A stretch of 64,000 nt of DNA. Origin: Planococcus wigleyi. Lineage in GTDB: Bacteria; Bacillota; Bacilli; Bacillales_A; Planococcaceae. The number at the start of each line of letters is the position of its first letter. The first letter of the stretch is position 1. The position numbers and the translations under genes were made by a program. The notes below the pieces were generated by a model. It saw only the letters and a program-made list of their open reading frames with translations. It had not been told where the DNA came from and did not search any database. Positions 32,763-41,158 of the stretch are shown here, one piece after another. The stretch covers positions 281,399-345,398 of the forward strand of contig NZ_JACSPU010000005.1 of NCBI RefSeq assembly GCF_014836985.1, read 5' to 3'.

Positions 32763-34070
32763 TTAAGTTGTCGGTTGTTTATGGAACATGACTTGCTTGA
32801 TCTGTTGGTTGTCCATTTCCGTTACAGTCCATAGAGTATGGTCTTCCGTGACTGTTTCGCCCGGTTGAACTTCTCCCAGGCTCTTGAAATGAATCCAGCC
32901 GCCGATGGTATCGATCTCTTCGCTGTCATCAAAAGACAGTCCGAAACGTTCCTCAAGGTCTTTCAGCAGGACACGGCCATTAATCAAGTATTGGTCTTCA
33001 TTGACTTTACTGATGTCCGGAACTTCATCCGCATCGAACTCGTCGCGGATTTCGCCGACGATTTCTTCCAAAATGTCTTCCATGGTGATCATACCAGCGG
33101 TACCGCCATATTCGTCCGCCACCAACGCGATGTGGACGCGGGCATTCTGCATATGCAATAACGCATCTTGCAGGCCAGTCGCTTCAAAGACGGTCGGCAA
33201 TTCCAAAATGAACTCTTCCAGCTGCCAATCACGCCCTGCGACGATATGCGGAAGCATTTTCTTGGCACTGACAAAACCGAGCACGCGGTCTTTGTCGCCA
33301 TCTTCCGTGACGGGGTAGCGTGTGTAATTGTTCTCATCCAAAATCTCGATGATTTCCTTCAACGGCATGTCTTTATCGAGTGTCACCAATTCGGTGCGCG
33401 GCACCATGATATCTTTAGCCACGCGCTCATCAAATGAAAAGACGTTTTCCATATAGGAAAGCTCGGTTTCATTGATCGCTCCGCCTTCATAACTTTGGGC
33501 CATGACGATTTTCAGCTCTTCTTCCGAATAAGCCTGTTCGTGCCCTGCCGGCTGAACGCCGAAAAGCCTCAACAGGACGCGGGCAGCTCCGTTCAATGCC
33601 CAGATGAAGGGCTTCATGATTTGACCGAACCAATAAAGCGAAGGCGCCAACAGCAAGGACATCTTTTCAGCGAATTGGATCGCCAAGGTTTTAGGCGCCA
33701 TTTCACCGACCACTACGTGAAGGTAGGTAACAAGCAAGAACGCAATCGCGTAGGAAGCAGCCGATGCTAAAGCATCGGAAACTGCAAAAAATTCAAAGAT
33801 CGGGTACATCAAGCGTTCGACAGTCGGTTTTCCGAGCGCCCCGAGCCCGAGTGCCGTTACGGTAATGCCAAGCTGGCAGGCGGACAAGTAATAATCCAAG
33901 TCGCTGGCCACTTTTTTTGCCATCACTGCTTTTTTATTGCCTTCCGCAATCAATTGGTCGAGCCGCGACATGCGGATTTTAACGACCGCAAATTCCGAGC
34001 CGACGAAAAAGGCCGTCAAGCCAATCAATATCACTAATAACACTAAATTCAATAAGGTAACTATATCCAC
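32763..34070 (-). CDS. CNNM/CorC-family transporter (HlyC/CorC type)
   Basis: 435 residues, starting at GTG 34068-34070 five bases after GGGAG. The order is a DUF21 membrane domain (about 1-195, SACQLGITVTALGLGALGKPTVE, LHVVVGEMAPKTLAIQFAEK), CBS pair (about 210-345), and the C-terminal CorC_HlyC domain (about 355-430, with LINGRVLLKDLEERFGL and TIGGWI). It is a full-length member of the family related to CorC and human CNNM proteins, which move or regulate magnesium. It lies between a MerR regulator and a shorter paralogue, all on the minus strand with short gaps. Confidence 0.92.
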   Translation of the reverse strand: MDIVTLLNLVLLVILIGLTAFFVGSEFAVVKIRMSRLDQLIAEGNKKAVMAKKVASDLDYYLSACQLGITVTALGLGALGKPTVERLMYPIFEFFAVSDALASAASYAIAFLLVTYLHVVVGEMAPKTLAIQFAEKMSLLLAPSLYWFGQIMKPFIWALNGAARVLLRLFGVQPAGHEQAYSEEELKIVMAQSYEGGAINETELSYMENVFSFDERVAKDIMVPRTELVTLDKDMPLKEIIEILDENNYTRYPVTEDGDKDRVLGFVSAKKMLPHIVAGRDWQLEEFILELPTVFEATGLQDALLHMQNARVHIALVADEYGGTAGMITMEDILEEIVGEIRDEFDADEVPDISKVNEDQYLINGRVLLKDLEERFGLSFDDSEEIDTIGGWIHFKSLGEVQPGETVTEDHTLWTVTEMDNQQIKQVMFHKQPTT

Positions 34071-34095
34071 GTGTTCTCCCTGTAAAAGGGATTCA
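34071..34095 (-). promoter_or_regulatory. Leader hairpin after an extended Shine-Dalgarno (second CNNM gene)
   Basis: On the minus strand, GGAGGTGAA is followed by TCCCT-TTTAC-AGGGA, a 5-bp hairpin, then GAACAC and the GTG start. The layout matches the leader of the paralogue at 32684-32714. Confidence 0.4.
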
Positions 34096-34108
34096 CCTCC
34101 AAAGTTGG

Positions 34109-34495
34109 TTACAGCAAAGCGATTAAGGCAGCAATTGCTGCCACTTGATGCTCAAGCGCTTTGCTGATGTGCAGCTTCACGGAACTTGGCGCGTCTTTCA
34201 ATTGCTCTTCCAAGCGCGTGATTTTTTGTTGCAGGTACTCGAATTCCTCGGTCACTTCGTCCACCAGCTCATTTGTTTCCGGCATTTCCGGCGCGTTGAG
34301 GATTTCTTTGATTTCCGAAATCGACAAACGCTGTTTCTTCAGCAGCTGGATCCGTTCAAGCGTCTGCAGAGCAGAAGCCGGATAAAGCCGGTAGTTGGCT
34401 TCAGAACGTTCACTATGAAGCAATCCGGATACCGTGTAGTAATCGATGGTTCTTGTTGATACCCCGCTCATTTTTGCAACTTCTCCGATTTTCAT
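34109..34495 (-). CDS. MerR-family transcriptional regulator
   Basis: 128 residues from ATG 34493-34495, after GAAGGG; the frame extends further upstream without a good site. The N-terminal 70 residues are the MerR winged helix (MKIGEVAKMSGVSTRTIDYY, then GLL and NYRLY). A long coiled-coil helix follows (about 75-110, rich in Glu, Leu and Lys), then a short C-terminal segment ending in AAIAALIALL. No metal-binding cysteines are seen, so it is not a typical metal sensor. It is 38 bp before the CNNM gene and probably co-transcribed with it. Confidence 0.88.
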   Translation of the reverse strand: MKIGEVAKMSGVSTRTIDYYTVSGLLHSERSEANYRLYPASALQTLERIQLLKKQRLSISEIKEILNAPEMPETNELVDEVTEEFEYLQQKITRLEEQLKDAPSSVKLHISKALEHQVAAIAALIALL

Positions 34496-34546
34496 TAATC
34501 CCTTCCCAATGCAGACGCCTCCCTTTTTGATTCCGTTCAGCCGCAA

Positions 34547-35034
34547 AACTTACGTAGCTGAAATCCGTTTTGATCAACTGCGGAAAAGCAGTTTCTCTCT
34601 GTAATAAAAAATATAGCACATGCCAGTAAAAAGCATACAGTTGCACGTGCTGCTTTTTAATAGAAATATTGAAATACTTAGGAGGTTTGCCATGATATCG
34701 ACATTTTTTGCTTAGAGAGGTGGTTTAGCGAAAGAGCGGTTCGTGCACGGGGTGCCTGAAGTGGTCTTTCTTCTTTTTCCAATTATGGTTTTGGTGATTC
34801 TGCAAACAACTTCACGGATTCTGCAAATAAAACAGGTTATTCCGCAACAAACCTGTCTTTCCGTCATTCTGGCTTCTCTCCCGTTTATTTTTCAATTTCA
34901 GGACTGACTACCGGCCAATCGGGTATAGCTCTAATACAGCAATTTCTTGCTGGATAACGGTCTTTAGCCACGGGGTTTATTCGTAAAATCGATTTTGAGA
35001 TTTGTCAAATAGCATTGAAAAGGAGATGGCGTTT
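34547..35034. other. Gap with micro-frame and a short 21-bp array
   Basis: No ordinary gene is seen. A seven-codon frame, ATG 34692 to TAG 34715 (MISTFFA), has a textbook AGGAGG six bases upstream. A short family-2 array follows at 34797-34858. The remainder is A+T-rich, with only the ribosome site of the next gene. Confidence 0.4.
34797..34858. repeat. Short 21-bp array with ATTCYGCAAAC core (family 2)
   Basis: Units start at 34797 (ATTCTGCAAACAAC), 34818 (ATTCTGCAAATAAA) and 34839 (ATTCCGCAACAAAC), exactly 21 bp apart. Same core and spacing as the array at 30898-31036. Confidence 0.75.
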
Positions 35035-35376
35035 TTGGAATATCAACTGACTTTGCGCTTGGCTGATGAAAATAAAGGGTATTCCTGGCTGTTCGAGAGC
35101 CCGGAGGATACCATGCCGCTGTTTGATGAGGTAGTGGAGACGTTCCAGCATTACGAAGCAGATGACATGGAGACGTTTATCCGCGAGAAGAAAAAGGAAA
35201 TCGAGGAGACGGGGTCCAGCCATACCGCACAGATTGACGTGACGAAAGTGGACAAAAAAGCGATTATCCGATCCGCGTCGTATAAGGAAATGTGGTACGA
35301 AGGAAAATATTTCGATGACATTTTGGAAGTGTTGACCGATCGGTTGGGCCCACCGGAAAATCAGCAATTTGAATAG
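35035..35376 (+). CDS. Conserved-looking hypothetical protein
   Basis: 113 residues from TTG 35035, nine bases after AAAGGAG; an ATG 11 codons earlier lacks a site. It is a soluble protein rich in Glu, Asp and Lys, with alternating predicted strand and helix: YQLTLRLADE, then YSWLFES, a long helix (about 35-60, VVETFQHYEADDMETFIREK), a strand with AQIDVTKVDKKAIIRSA and a final helix. I do not recognise a family. It is a single gene with its own terminator, the only plus-strand gene in this stretch. Confidence 0.68.
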   Translation: MEYQLTLRLADENKGYSWLFESPEDTMPLFDEVVETFQHYEADDMETFIREKKKEIEETGSSHTAQIDVTKVDKKAIIRSASYKEMWYEGKYFDDILEVLTDRLGPPENQQFE

Positions 35377-35390
35377 CAGTTGTTGGCAGC

Positions 35391-35417
35391 AAGCGTCCTT
35401 TGGGGCGCTTTTTTTGC
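35391..35417 (+). terminator. Terminator of the 35035 gene
   Basis: AAGCGTCC (35391-35398) pairs with GGGCGCTT (35403-35410; one wobble), followed by a run of T. Confidence 0.75.
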
Positions 35418-35434
35418 CGGGAAATAAAATAAAA

Positions 35435-35457
35435 AGCCAGGCGACATCTGCCTGGCT
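35435..35457 (-). terminator. Terminator of the PBP-like gene
   Basis: AGCCAGGC (35435-35442) pairs with GCCTGGCT (35450-35457), followed by TTTTATTTTATTT on the minus strand. It lies seven bases past the stop at 35464. Confidence 0.82.
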
Positions 35458-35463
35458 CCATAC

Positions 35464-37461
35464 TTATTCCCGTCCTTTGATTACTTGTTCCACCAATCCC
35501 CCTATGGATTCTTCCCCTTCGACCATCATCGCGAAAATGAGATCCGGGCTTTCCAGGCTGTAGCCGACAAACCAGCCGTTCTGCTCGCCGCCTTCGCGCG
35601 TGGTACCACTTTTACCGGCGAGCTCCAGCCCCAGCTCGCTGCCGGCGTTGACCAAGCTTGCCTGCAGCGTTTCGGCATTTTCAGCGTTAAGCAAGCCTTC
35701 ATTCCATACTTGTTGGTCTGCGTCATCGAGTAATAAAGTCGGCTTATAGAGAGTGCCGTTTGCCAAAATGGGACTGTAGAGAGTGGCGAGATGCAGGATG
35801 TTGACTTGCATCTGCCCTTGTCCGGAAGCCGTTCCGGCGAGCTGGCCTTCCGAACCGAATGTGCCGTCCTTAGAAATCCGTGACGGTGCCAGCTCGATCG
35901 GGAAGGCGATTTCTTCACCAAAGCCGAAGACTTCCAAGCCAGTCCGGAATTCATCATTTGGAATATTGAGTGCTTGTTGGGCAAAGTAGATATTGTCCGA
36001 ATGGGCGAGCGCTTTATTCAAATCAATCGGATTCGGCACGTCGTCGCGCGGACGTGTCACCCGGTAATCGCCCCACGAACGGTAGCGCTGCCACGACTTG
36101 CCGGTGATATCGAGCCCTTCCGCCGGATTGAGCGTACCACTTTCCATCCCGATGGCCGCGGTGACCGGCTGCATGACCGGACCTGGCGTATAGACGGCCG
36201 CAAACCGGTTGAAGAATGGCTGCAACGGATCGTTCGCAAGCTCCTGGAAGCGGCTATTGGTGATGGTGGGAATAAATTCGTTGGGATCGAAACCCGGCGA
36301 ACTGACCAGCGCCAGCGTTTCGCCGGTAGCCGGGTCAATCGCAGCACTGGTTCCCGGCTTGCCGCCCAGTGCATTGTAGAGTGCTTTTTGCAATTCGGCG
36401 TCAATCGTCAGCGCCACAGTTTCGCCAGGCACGGGTTCATTGTCAACTGATGTGATGACGGCGTTTTCCCGTTGCTTCTTCAAAATGATGCGGCCGCCCG
36501 CTTCTCCGCGGAGCCGATCCTGCAAAATTTCTTCAAGCCCCTGCCGCCCGACCTGTGTTTCAGCCGAATAGCCCTGTCCGCTCCACGCGTTCAGCTGCTC
36601 GGCAGTGATGGGACCGATATAACCCGTAATATGCGCCAGTGCAGCACCATACGGATAGGTGCGCATCGCCACTTCGTCCCGTGTCGTGCCGCGAATTGTG
36701 AACAATTCATCCAGCTTCTTTTGGTCTGCTTTGATTTGCGCAATCGGCACTAGAAAATGCGGCTGTACCCACGGCTGATTGAGCTTGTCATCCAGCGCCT
36801 GCTCGCTCATCCCCAGCAATTCCGCGAGCTGCGGCTTTTTGGACTCATCGAAGTTTTCCGGAATCACACTGACTTCATAGCCTGTGCTGCTTGAAGCGAT
36901 CGCTTGCCCGTTGCGGTCCACAATCTCGCCGCGCGGACCCTCAGTGATTTCAGTCGTCACCTGGTCCCCAGCTTCGAGATTTGGCAGAATAAAAGACGGA
37001 TCCCATTCCACAAACCAGTCTTCCACTTCGCCATGCGCTTCATACAATAAAGTAAGCGTCTTTTCGAATTCCACCGGACCGATAATCGTATCGAATGTTA
37101 CCCGGATCGGGAAATCCGCCGGCTGTTCGTGCGTCCATACGGCATCTTCCGCCGGTTCGGTGTAGGAGATTTCTAAGTTGTCGATGCCCAATTGTTCGTG
37201 AAGCTCCTGTTGCCAAGCGACAAAGTTTTCCTCTCCGTAAACCGATTGCGTGCCCTGGTTCAAATAATTAGTGTGCATGCCGGCAAAGTCGCCGGCTTTC
37301 CACAGTTCAATAAACTCGGCAACCCGAGGTTCCGGCGACTCGACCGCCTCGACCGCCTCTTCCAGTTGTGGTTCCGGTGCGGGTTGCGCGTCCTCCTTCT
37401 GGCACGCCGTTACTACGAGAATCAATAGAAAGAAGATGGCTGATAAGATGGTCTTCCTCAT
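35464..37461 (-). CDS. Penicillin-binding-protein-like lipoprotein lacking the SxxK active site
   Basis: 665 residues from ATG 37459-37461, seven bases after GGAGG. It has a lipoprotein signal peptide (lipobox VVTAC) and a Pro/Glu-rich linker. Then come an NTF2-like MecA_N domain (about 45-150), a PBP dimerisation domain (about 155-330, IVDRNGQAIASS, YPYGAALAHITGYIGP) and a transpeptidase domain (about 340-660). The overall layout matches PBP3 and PBP2a-type class B enzymes. The second and third active-site motifs are present (HSDN, KSGT), but the first is PGPVMQ at 426-431 where PGSxxK is expected. Both the acylated Ser and its Lys are therefore replaced (Pro428, Gln431). The product is probably catalytically inactive; a regulatory or scaffold role is possible. 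Confidence 0.9.
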   Translation of the reverse strand: MRKTILSAIFFLLILVVTACQKEDAQPAPEPQLEEAVEAVESPEPRVAEFIELWKAGDFAGMHTNYLNQGTQSVYGEENFVAWQQELHEQLGIDNLEISYTEPAEDAVWTHEQPADFPIRVTFDTIIGPVEFEKTLTLLYEAHGEVEDWFVEWDPSFILPNLEAGDQVTTEITEGPRGEIVDRNGQAIASSSTGYEVSVIPENFDESKKPQLAELLGMSEQALDDKLNQPWVQPHFLVPIAQIKADQKKLDELFTIRGTTRDEVAMRTYPYGAALAHITGYIGPITAEQLNAWSGQGYSAETQVGRQGLEEILQDRLRGEAGGRIILKKQRENAVITSVDNEPVPGETVALTIDAELQKALYNALGGKPGTSAAIDPATGETLALVSSPGFDPNEFIPTITNSRFQELANDPLQPFFNRFAAVYTPGPVMQPVTAAIGMESGTLNPAEGLDITGKSWQRYRSWGDYRVTRPRDDVPNPIDLNKALAHSDNIYFAQQALNIPNDEFRTGLEVFGFGEEIAFPIELAPSRISKDGTFGSEGQLAGTASGQGQMQVNILHLATLYSPILANGTLYKPTLLLDDADQQVWNEGLLNAENAETLQASLVNAGSELGLELAGKSGTTREGGEQNGWFVGYSLESPDLIFAMMVEGEESIGGLVEQVIKGRE

Positions 37462-37565
37462 CACATGACCTCCGCTCTTTAGCTTTCTCCTATTATCGCT
37501 TGAACCGGCTAGAATATAAAGACTGAATTTTCTGCATATAATTTATTGTGTTGGAGGGAGTGTTA

Positions 37566-38080
37566 GGGAGGATGTTGGCGAGAGTTTAGGTAGAGACGGG
37601 GAGAGTTCATGTAGGGATGCAAATAATGCTTGTAGAAAAATCGAATTGTCATGTAGACTCATGCTTTTCCGGTTGGATCGTGAGTTGTTAATGTAAGAGT
37701 GTGGAAATGTCATGTACAAACTTATATAGTGCAGGTAGAAACGGCGTATCCTCAGGTAGACTCCCACTATCCCGGTTGAATCGCGAGTTGTTCATGTAAG
37801 AGCGAGGATATGTCATGTAGAAACTCAAATAGTGCAGGTAGAAACGGCGTATCCTCAGGTAGACTCCCACTATCCCCATTGAATCACGAGTTGTTCATGT
37901 AAGAGCGAGGATATGTCATGTAGAAACTCGAATTGTTCAGGTAGAAACGGCGTATCCTCAGGTAGCCACCCACTATCCCGGTTGAATCGCGAGTTGTTCA
38001 TGTAAGAGCACACAAATGTCATGTAGAAACTCAAGTAGCACAGGTAGAAACCACATATCCTCACCTAGCCACCCACTTTC
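37566..38080 (+). repeat. 21/19-bp higher-order array with 103-bp period (family 1, copy 1)
   Basis: Units of 21 bp with cores such as CATGTAGAAAC and CAGGTAGAAAC. Each block of four 21-bp units plus one 19-bp unit makes 103 bp. Equivalent unit starts are at 37566, 37669, 37772, 37875 and 37978, each 103 apart; the first block is degenerate. The array lies between the start of the PBP-like gene and the terminator of the 38127 gene. Confidence 0.9.
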
Positions 38081-38091
38081 CACAAAAAAAA

Positions 38092-38117
38092 TAACCAAGC
38101 GGACATCCGCCTGGTTA
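38092..38117 (-). terminator. Terminator of the 38127 gene
   Basis: TAACCAAGCGGA (38092-38103) pairs with TCCGCCTGGTTA (38106-38117), one wobble, followed by TTTTTTT on the minus strand. Confidence 0.78.
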
Positions 38118-38126
38118 ACTTCACAC

Positions 38127-38300
38127 TTATTTTTTCGTTTTTTCTTTGATTTTATTTGCGACGTCGTCTTTCATGACCATCGCTTTATCTTTGTAGGTCG
38201 ATGCTTTTTCTTTGTAGTCGTCTTTGTTTTCTTCCCAATGCGCTTTGCCTTTTTCGATCGACTTGTCTTTCAGCTGGTTCAGTTTGTCTAGAAATGCCAT
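38127..38300 (-). CDS. Small Lys/Glu/Asp-rich helical protein
   Basis: 57 residues from ATG 38298-38300, nine bases after GGAAGG. After MAFLDKLNQLKDKSIEKGKA the sequence is a repetitive, highly charged helix (KEKASTYKDKAMVMKDDVANKIKEK), likely amphipathic or coiled-coil. It resembles small stress- or apolipoprotein-like helical proteins common in Bacillales, but I cannot assign a family. It has its own terminator and a short promoter gap from the divergent CPBP protease gene. Confidence 0.7.
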   Translation of the reverse strand: MAFLDKLNQLKDKSIEKGKAHWEENKDDYKEKASTYKDKAMVMKDDVANKIKEKTKK

Positions 38301-38474
38301 GTGAATCATCCTTCCGTTTCCCCCGCCGCTAAAACGGTCAGGTCAACTGAGTTAAGCATACCTTGTTTGCCTGTTCGTGTCTAAAGTTAGCCGCTATTAA
38401 ATGAAACCCGCTGCGTTAAATGGCGTATACTCTATATAACTAATTCCGAACTGCTTATCCGAAAGGGGTGCTCC

Positions 38475-39287
38475 ATGTTTGAACAAATGAAGGCGCGTTA
38501 CCTGATCCTGTATTCGGTGCTTGGGATGATTTTGTCGCTAGTGTTTCTGCTGGCACTGGATGTCAGCGACACCATATTTGATGTCGTCAGCCAATTGGTG
38601 CTGTATGTAGTGGTTCCCGGCATTTACTTCGGCTATTACTTCCGGAAGCACAATGCTTCTGTCTGGAATGTGCTGTCGTTGGACGGAATCCGGAAATGGC
38701 TGCCGGCTTTATTTGCGCTGGTGGCGGTGTCGATCGCTTTTTCCATCAGCATGTTCTGGTTTCAGTTGTTCATGCTGGCGCCCATCGCCCCATGGGTAGT
38801 GGATTTCATGCTGGAAGAGTTCCCGATGCCGAATACGCCTGGCTACATCGCTTTCACGATTTTCACAATCGCCATTTTGGCGCCGGTCGTGGAAGAGTTC
38901 ATGTTCCGCGGCGTGCTGCTGAAGCGCATGATTGGCAAGACCTCCATGTGGGGAGGCATTTTGATTTCCAGCCTGCTGTTCGGTGTTTTGCATTTGGATA
39001 TCGTCGGCGCCTTCCTGTTCGGTGTCGTGGCTTCACTGCTGTATTTGCGGACCAATAATTTATTGGTGCCGATTTTATTGCACATCATCAATAATTCATT
39101 GGCAGCGGCTGCGCTGTTTCTGGCACCGACTTGGCCGGAATCGCTCGCCATTTTCAGTCTGGCCGATATCTATGCGAAAGCGGCTCCGAATGCCGTAGTA
39201 CTTGGCATCAGCGCGGTGCTGTTGATCGGCGCCATTTTCTGGCTGGCGCGCGGTCTGCCAAAATCTCATAAAGAAATCCATCAATAG
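38475..39287 (+). CDS. CPBP-family intramembrane metalloprotease
   Basis: 270 residues with about seven membrane helices. The family motifs are present: EEFMFRGVLLKRM (two Glu and Arg), FGVLHLD (His) and HIINNSLAA (His, Asn), which form the metal-binding active site of CPBP/Abi proteins related to Rce1. In bacteria these proteins act in bacteriocin immunity, membrane-protein processing or unknown roles. ATG 38475 follows GAAAGGGG. It is a single gene converging on the ABC exporter operon across a bidirectional terminator. Confidence 0.9.
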   Translation: MFEQMKARYLILYSVLGMILSLVFLLALDVSDTIFDVVSQLVLYVVVPGIYFGYYFRKHNASVWNVLSLDGIRKWLPALFALVAVSIAFSISMFWFQLFMLAPIAPWVVDFMLEEFPMPNTPGYIAFTIFTIAILAPVVEEFMFRGVLLKRMIGKTSMWGGILISSLLFGVLHLDIVGAFLFGVVASLLYLRTNNLLVPILLHIINNSLAAAALFLAPTWPESLAIFSLADIYAKAAPNAVVLGISAVLLIGAIFWLARGLPKSHKEIHQ

Positions 39288-39331
39288 GAAAAGGTCTCCC
39301 GTGCAAAAACTGCGCGGGAGACCTTTTCCTA
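39285..39331. terminator. Bidirectional terminator between CPBP and ABC genes
   Basis: A perfect 17-base stem pairs 39285-39301 (starts TAGGAAAAGG) with 39315-39331 (ends CCTTTTCCTA). It begins at the CPBP stop codon and ends one base before the ABC gene stop, with A/T-rich arms at both ends. Confidence 0.88.
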
Positions 39332-41158
39332 TTAGACAGCCACTTCCGTTGAAAATTGGCTGTGGTACAGATCGGCATAGAAACCGTCTTTGTCGAGAAG
39401 CTGTTGGTGCGTGCCTTGCTCGATGACCGTTCCTTTGTCCATTACAAGAATCAAATCGGCGTCTTTGATGGTCGACAGGCGATGGGCGATGACAAAGCTG
39501 GTGCGCCCTTTCATCAATAGGTTCATCGCTTGCTGGATAAAGATTTCGGTCCGTGTGTCGACGCTCGAAGTCGCTTCATCAAGAATCATGATCGGCGGAT
39601 CGGCGAGAATCGCACGGGCGATGGTCAGTAATTGTTTTTGCCCTTGTGAAATATTCGATACTTCCTGGTTCAGGATGGTATCGTAGCCATCCGGCAAGGT
39701 CCGGATAAAGTGATCGGCATGTGCCGCTTCTGCCGCTGCCAAAATCTCTTCTTCGCTGGCACCGGTTTTACCGTAGGCGATATTGTCGCGGATCGTGCCG
39801 TTGAAGAGCCACGTATCCTGCAGCACCATACCGAAGTTCTGGCGCAGCTCATGACGCGACATTTCCCGCGAATCCAGGCCATCAATCAGGATGCGTCCGC
39901 CATTCAATTCATAGAAGCGCATCAATAGGTTGATCAAAGTCGTTTTGCCGGCACCGGTTGGCCCGACGATCGCAACCGTCTGCCCAGGCCGTACATCGAT
40001 GTTCATTTTGTCGATCAGCAAGTCTTGGTCATAGCCGAAGTCGACATCTTCAAAAGCGACAGCGCCTTTCGCACGTGGCAGAACGGAAGTCGTCACTTCT
40101 TCCACTTCCTCTTGCTCATCCAGCAATTCGAAGACCCGTTCAGCCGCGGCAATCGTCGATTGAATGATGTTGGCGATGTTCGCGGTTTGGGTGATCGGCT
40201 GCGTAAACTGTTTGGAATAGGTGATGAACGCTTGGATATCCCCGATGGAGATGGCACGCTGCGTCACCAGGATCCCGCCGACGATGCTGATAACGACATA
40301 ACTCAAGTTGCCGATCAGCGTCATCATCGGCATGATGATCCCCGAAATAAATTGGGCTTTGCGGCCCGCTTGGTACAGTTCTTCATTGACTTCATCGAAT
40401 TGTTCGTTGGATTTCGCTTCATGGCCGAATGCTTTGACGACTTGGTGGCCTGTGTACATTTCTTCCACATGGCCGTTCAAGCGCCCCAGATTTTTTTGCT
40501 GGCTGCTGAAGTATTTCTGGGATTTCTTCAAAATCGGTCCGATGACGAATAAAGACAGCGGCAACGAAACAAGTGCGATCAATGTCAATAAAGGACTGAT
40601 GGTCAGCATCATCACCAGAATCCCGACAATGGTAACGATGGAAGTAATGAATTGCGTTAAACTTTGCTGCAGCGTGCTGCCGATGGTGTCGATGTCGTTG
40701 GTCATACGGCTTAAGGTTTCGCCGTTTGCGTGTCCATCAAAATACTTCAGCGGCAGTTTCTCCAGTTTTTTATTGACGTCCTGGCGCAGATCATAGACCG
40801 TGTCCTGCGCCACCGTCGACATCATATACTGCTGGATATAGCTGAACAAACTGCTGAACAGATAGAGTCCGGCAAGGACGGCGAGAATCTGGCCGATGAC
40901 GCCAAAGTCAATGCCGCCGCCCGGCACGCCCTGCAACTGGCCGTATGCCCCTTCGAACAATTCGGTGATCGCCATCCCCATGATTTTCGGTCCGACGATG
41001 GTGAACACCGTACTGAGTATGGCGACCAGGAAGACCGCTGCCAGTTTCTTGCGGCGCGGTTTTAAATAAGAAACAAGGCGGCGGAATGTGCCTTTGAAAT
41101 CCTTGGCTTTTTGCGGCGGCATGTTCGCTCCGCCATGAGGAGGTCCCATCTTGGTCAT
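39332..41158 (-). CDS. ABC exporter half-transporter (catalytic subunit)
   Basis: 608 residues: six membrane helices (about 30-330), then a nucleotide-binding domain. Walker A is GPTGAGKTT, the signature is NISQGQKQ, Walker B is IMILDEATSSVD with the catalytic Glu present, and the H-loop His lies in IAHRLST. Its start overlaps the end of the preceding ABC gene by four bases, with GAGGAGGAG just upstream. Together they form a heterodimer of the LmrCD/BmrCD/TM287-288 type, which exports drugs or lipophilic compounds. This is the TM288/BmrD-like partner; its signature motif is atypical (SQGQ rather than SGGQ), so the partner's canonical signature completes the working site. Confidence 0.93.
   Translation of the reverse strand: MTKMGPPHGGANMPPQKAKDFKGTFRRLVSYLKPRRKKLAAVFLVAILSTVFTIVGPKIMGMAITELFEGAYGQLQGVPGGGIDFGVIGQILAVLAGLYLFSSLFSYIQQYMMSTVAQDTVYDLRQDVNKKLEKLPLKYFDGHANGETLSRMTNDIDTIGSTLQQSLTQFITSIVTIVGILVMMLTISPLLTLIALVSLPLSLFVIGPILKKSQKYFSSQQKNLGRLNGHVEEMYTGHQVVKAFGHEAKSNEQFDEVNEELYQAGRKAQFISGIIMPMMTLIGNLSYVVISIVGGILVTQRAISIGDIQAFITYSKQFTQPITQTANIANIIQSTIAAAERVFELLDEQEEVEEVTTSVLPRAKGAVAFEDVDFGYDQDLLIDKMNIDVRPGQTVAIVGPTGAGKTTLINLLMRFYELNGGRILIDGLDSREMSRHELRQNFGMVLQDTWLFNGTIRDNIAYGKTGASEEEILAAAEAAHADHFIRTLPDGYDTILNQEVSNISQGQKQLLTIARAILADPPIMILDEATSSVDTRTEIFIQQAMNLLMKGRTSFVIAHRLSTIKDADLILVMDKGTVIEQGTHQQLLDKDGFYADLYHSQFSTEVAV

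Noticed and set aside
37543..38064. Open frames on the minus strand with FLPEQF/YMNNSRF-like repeats
   Set aside because: Same cause: 21-bp units give 7-residue periods in any frame, broken by the 19-bp units.
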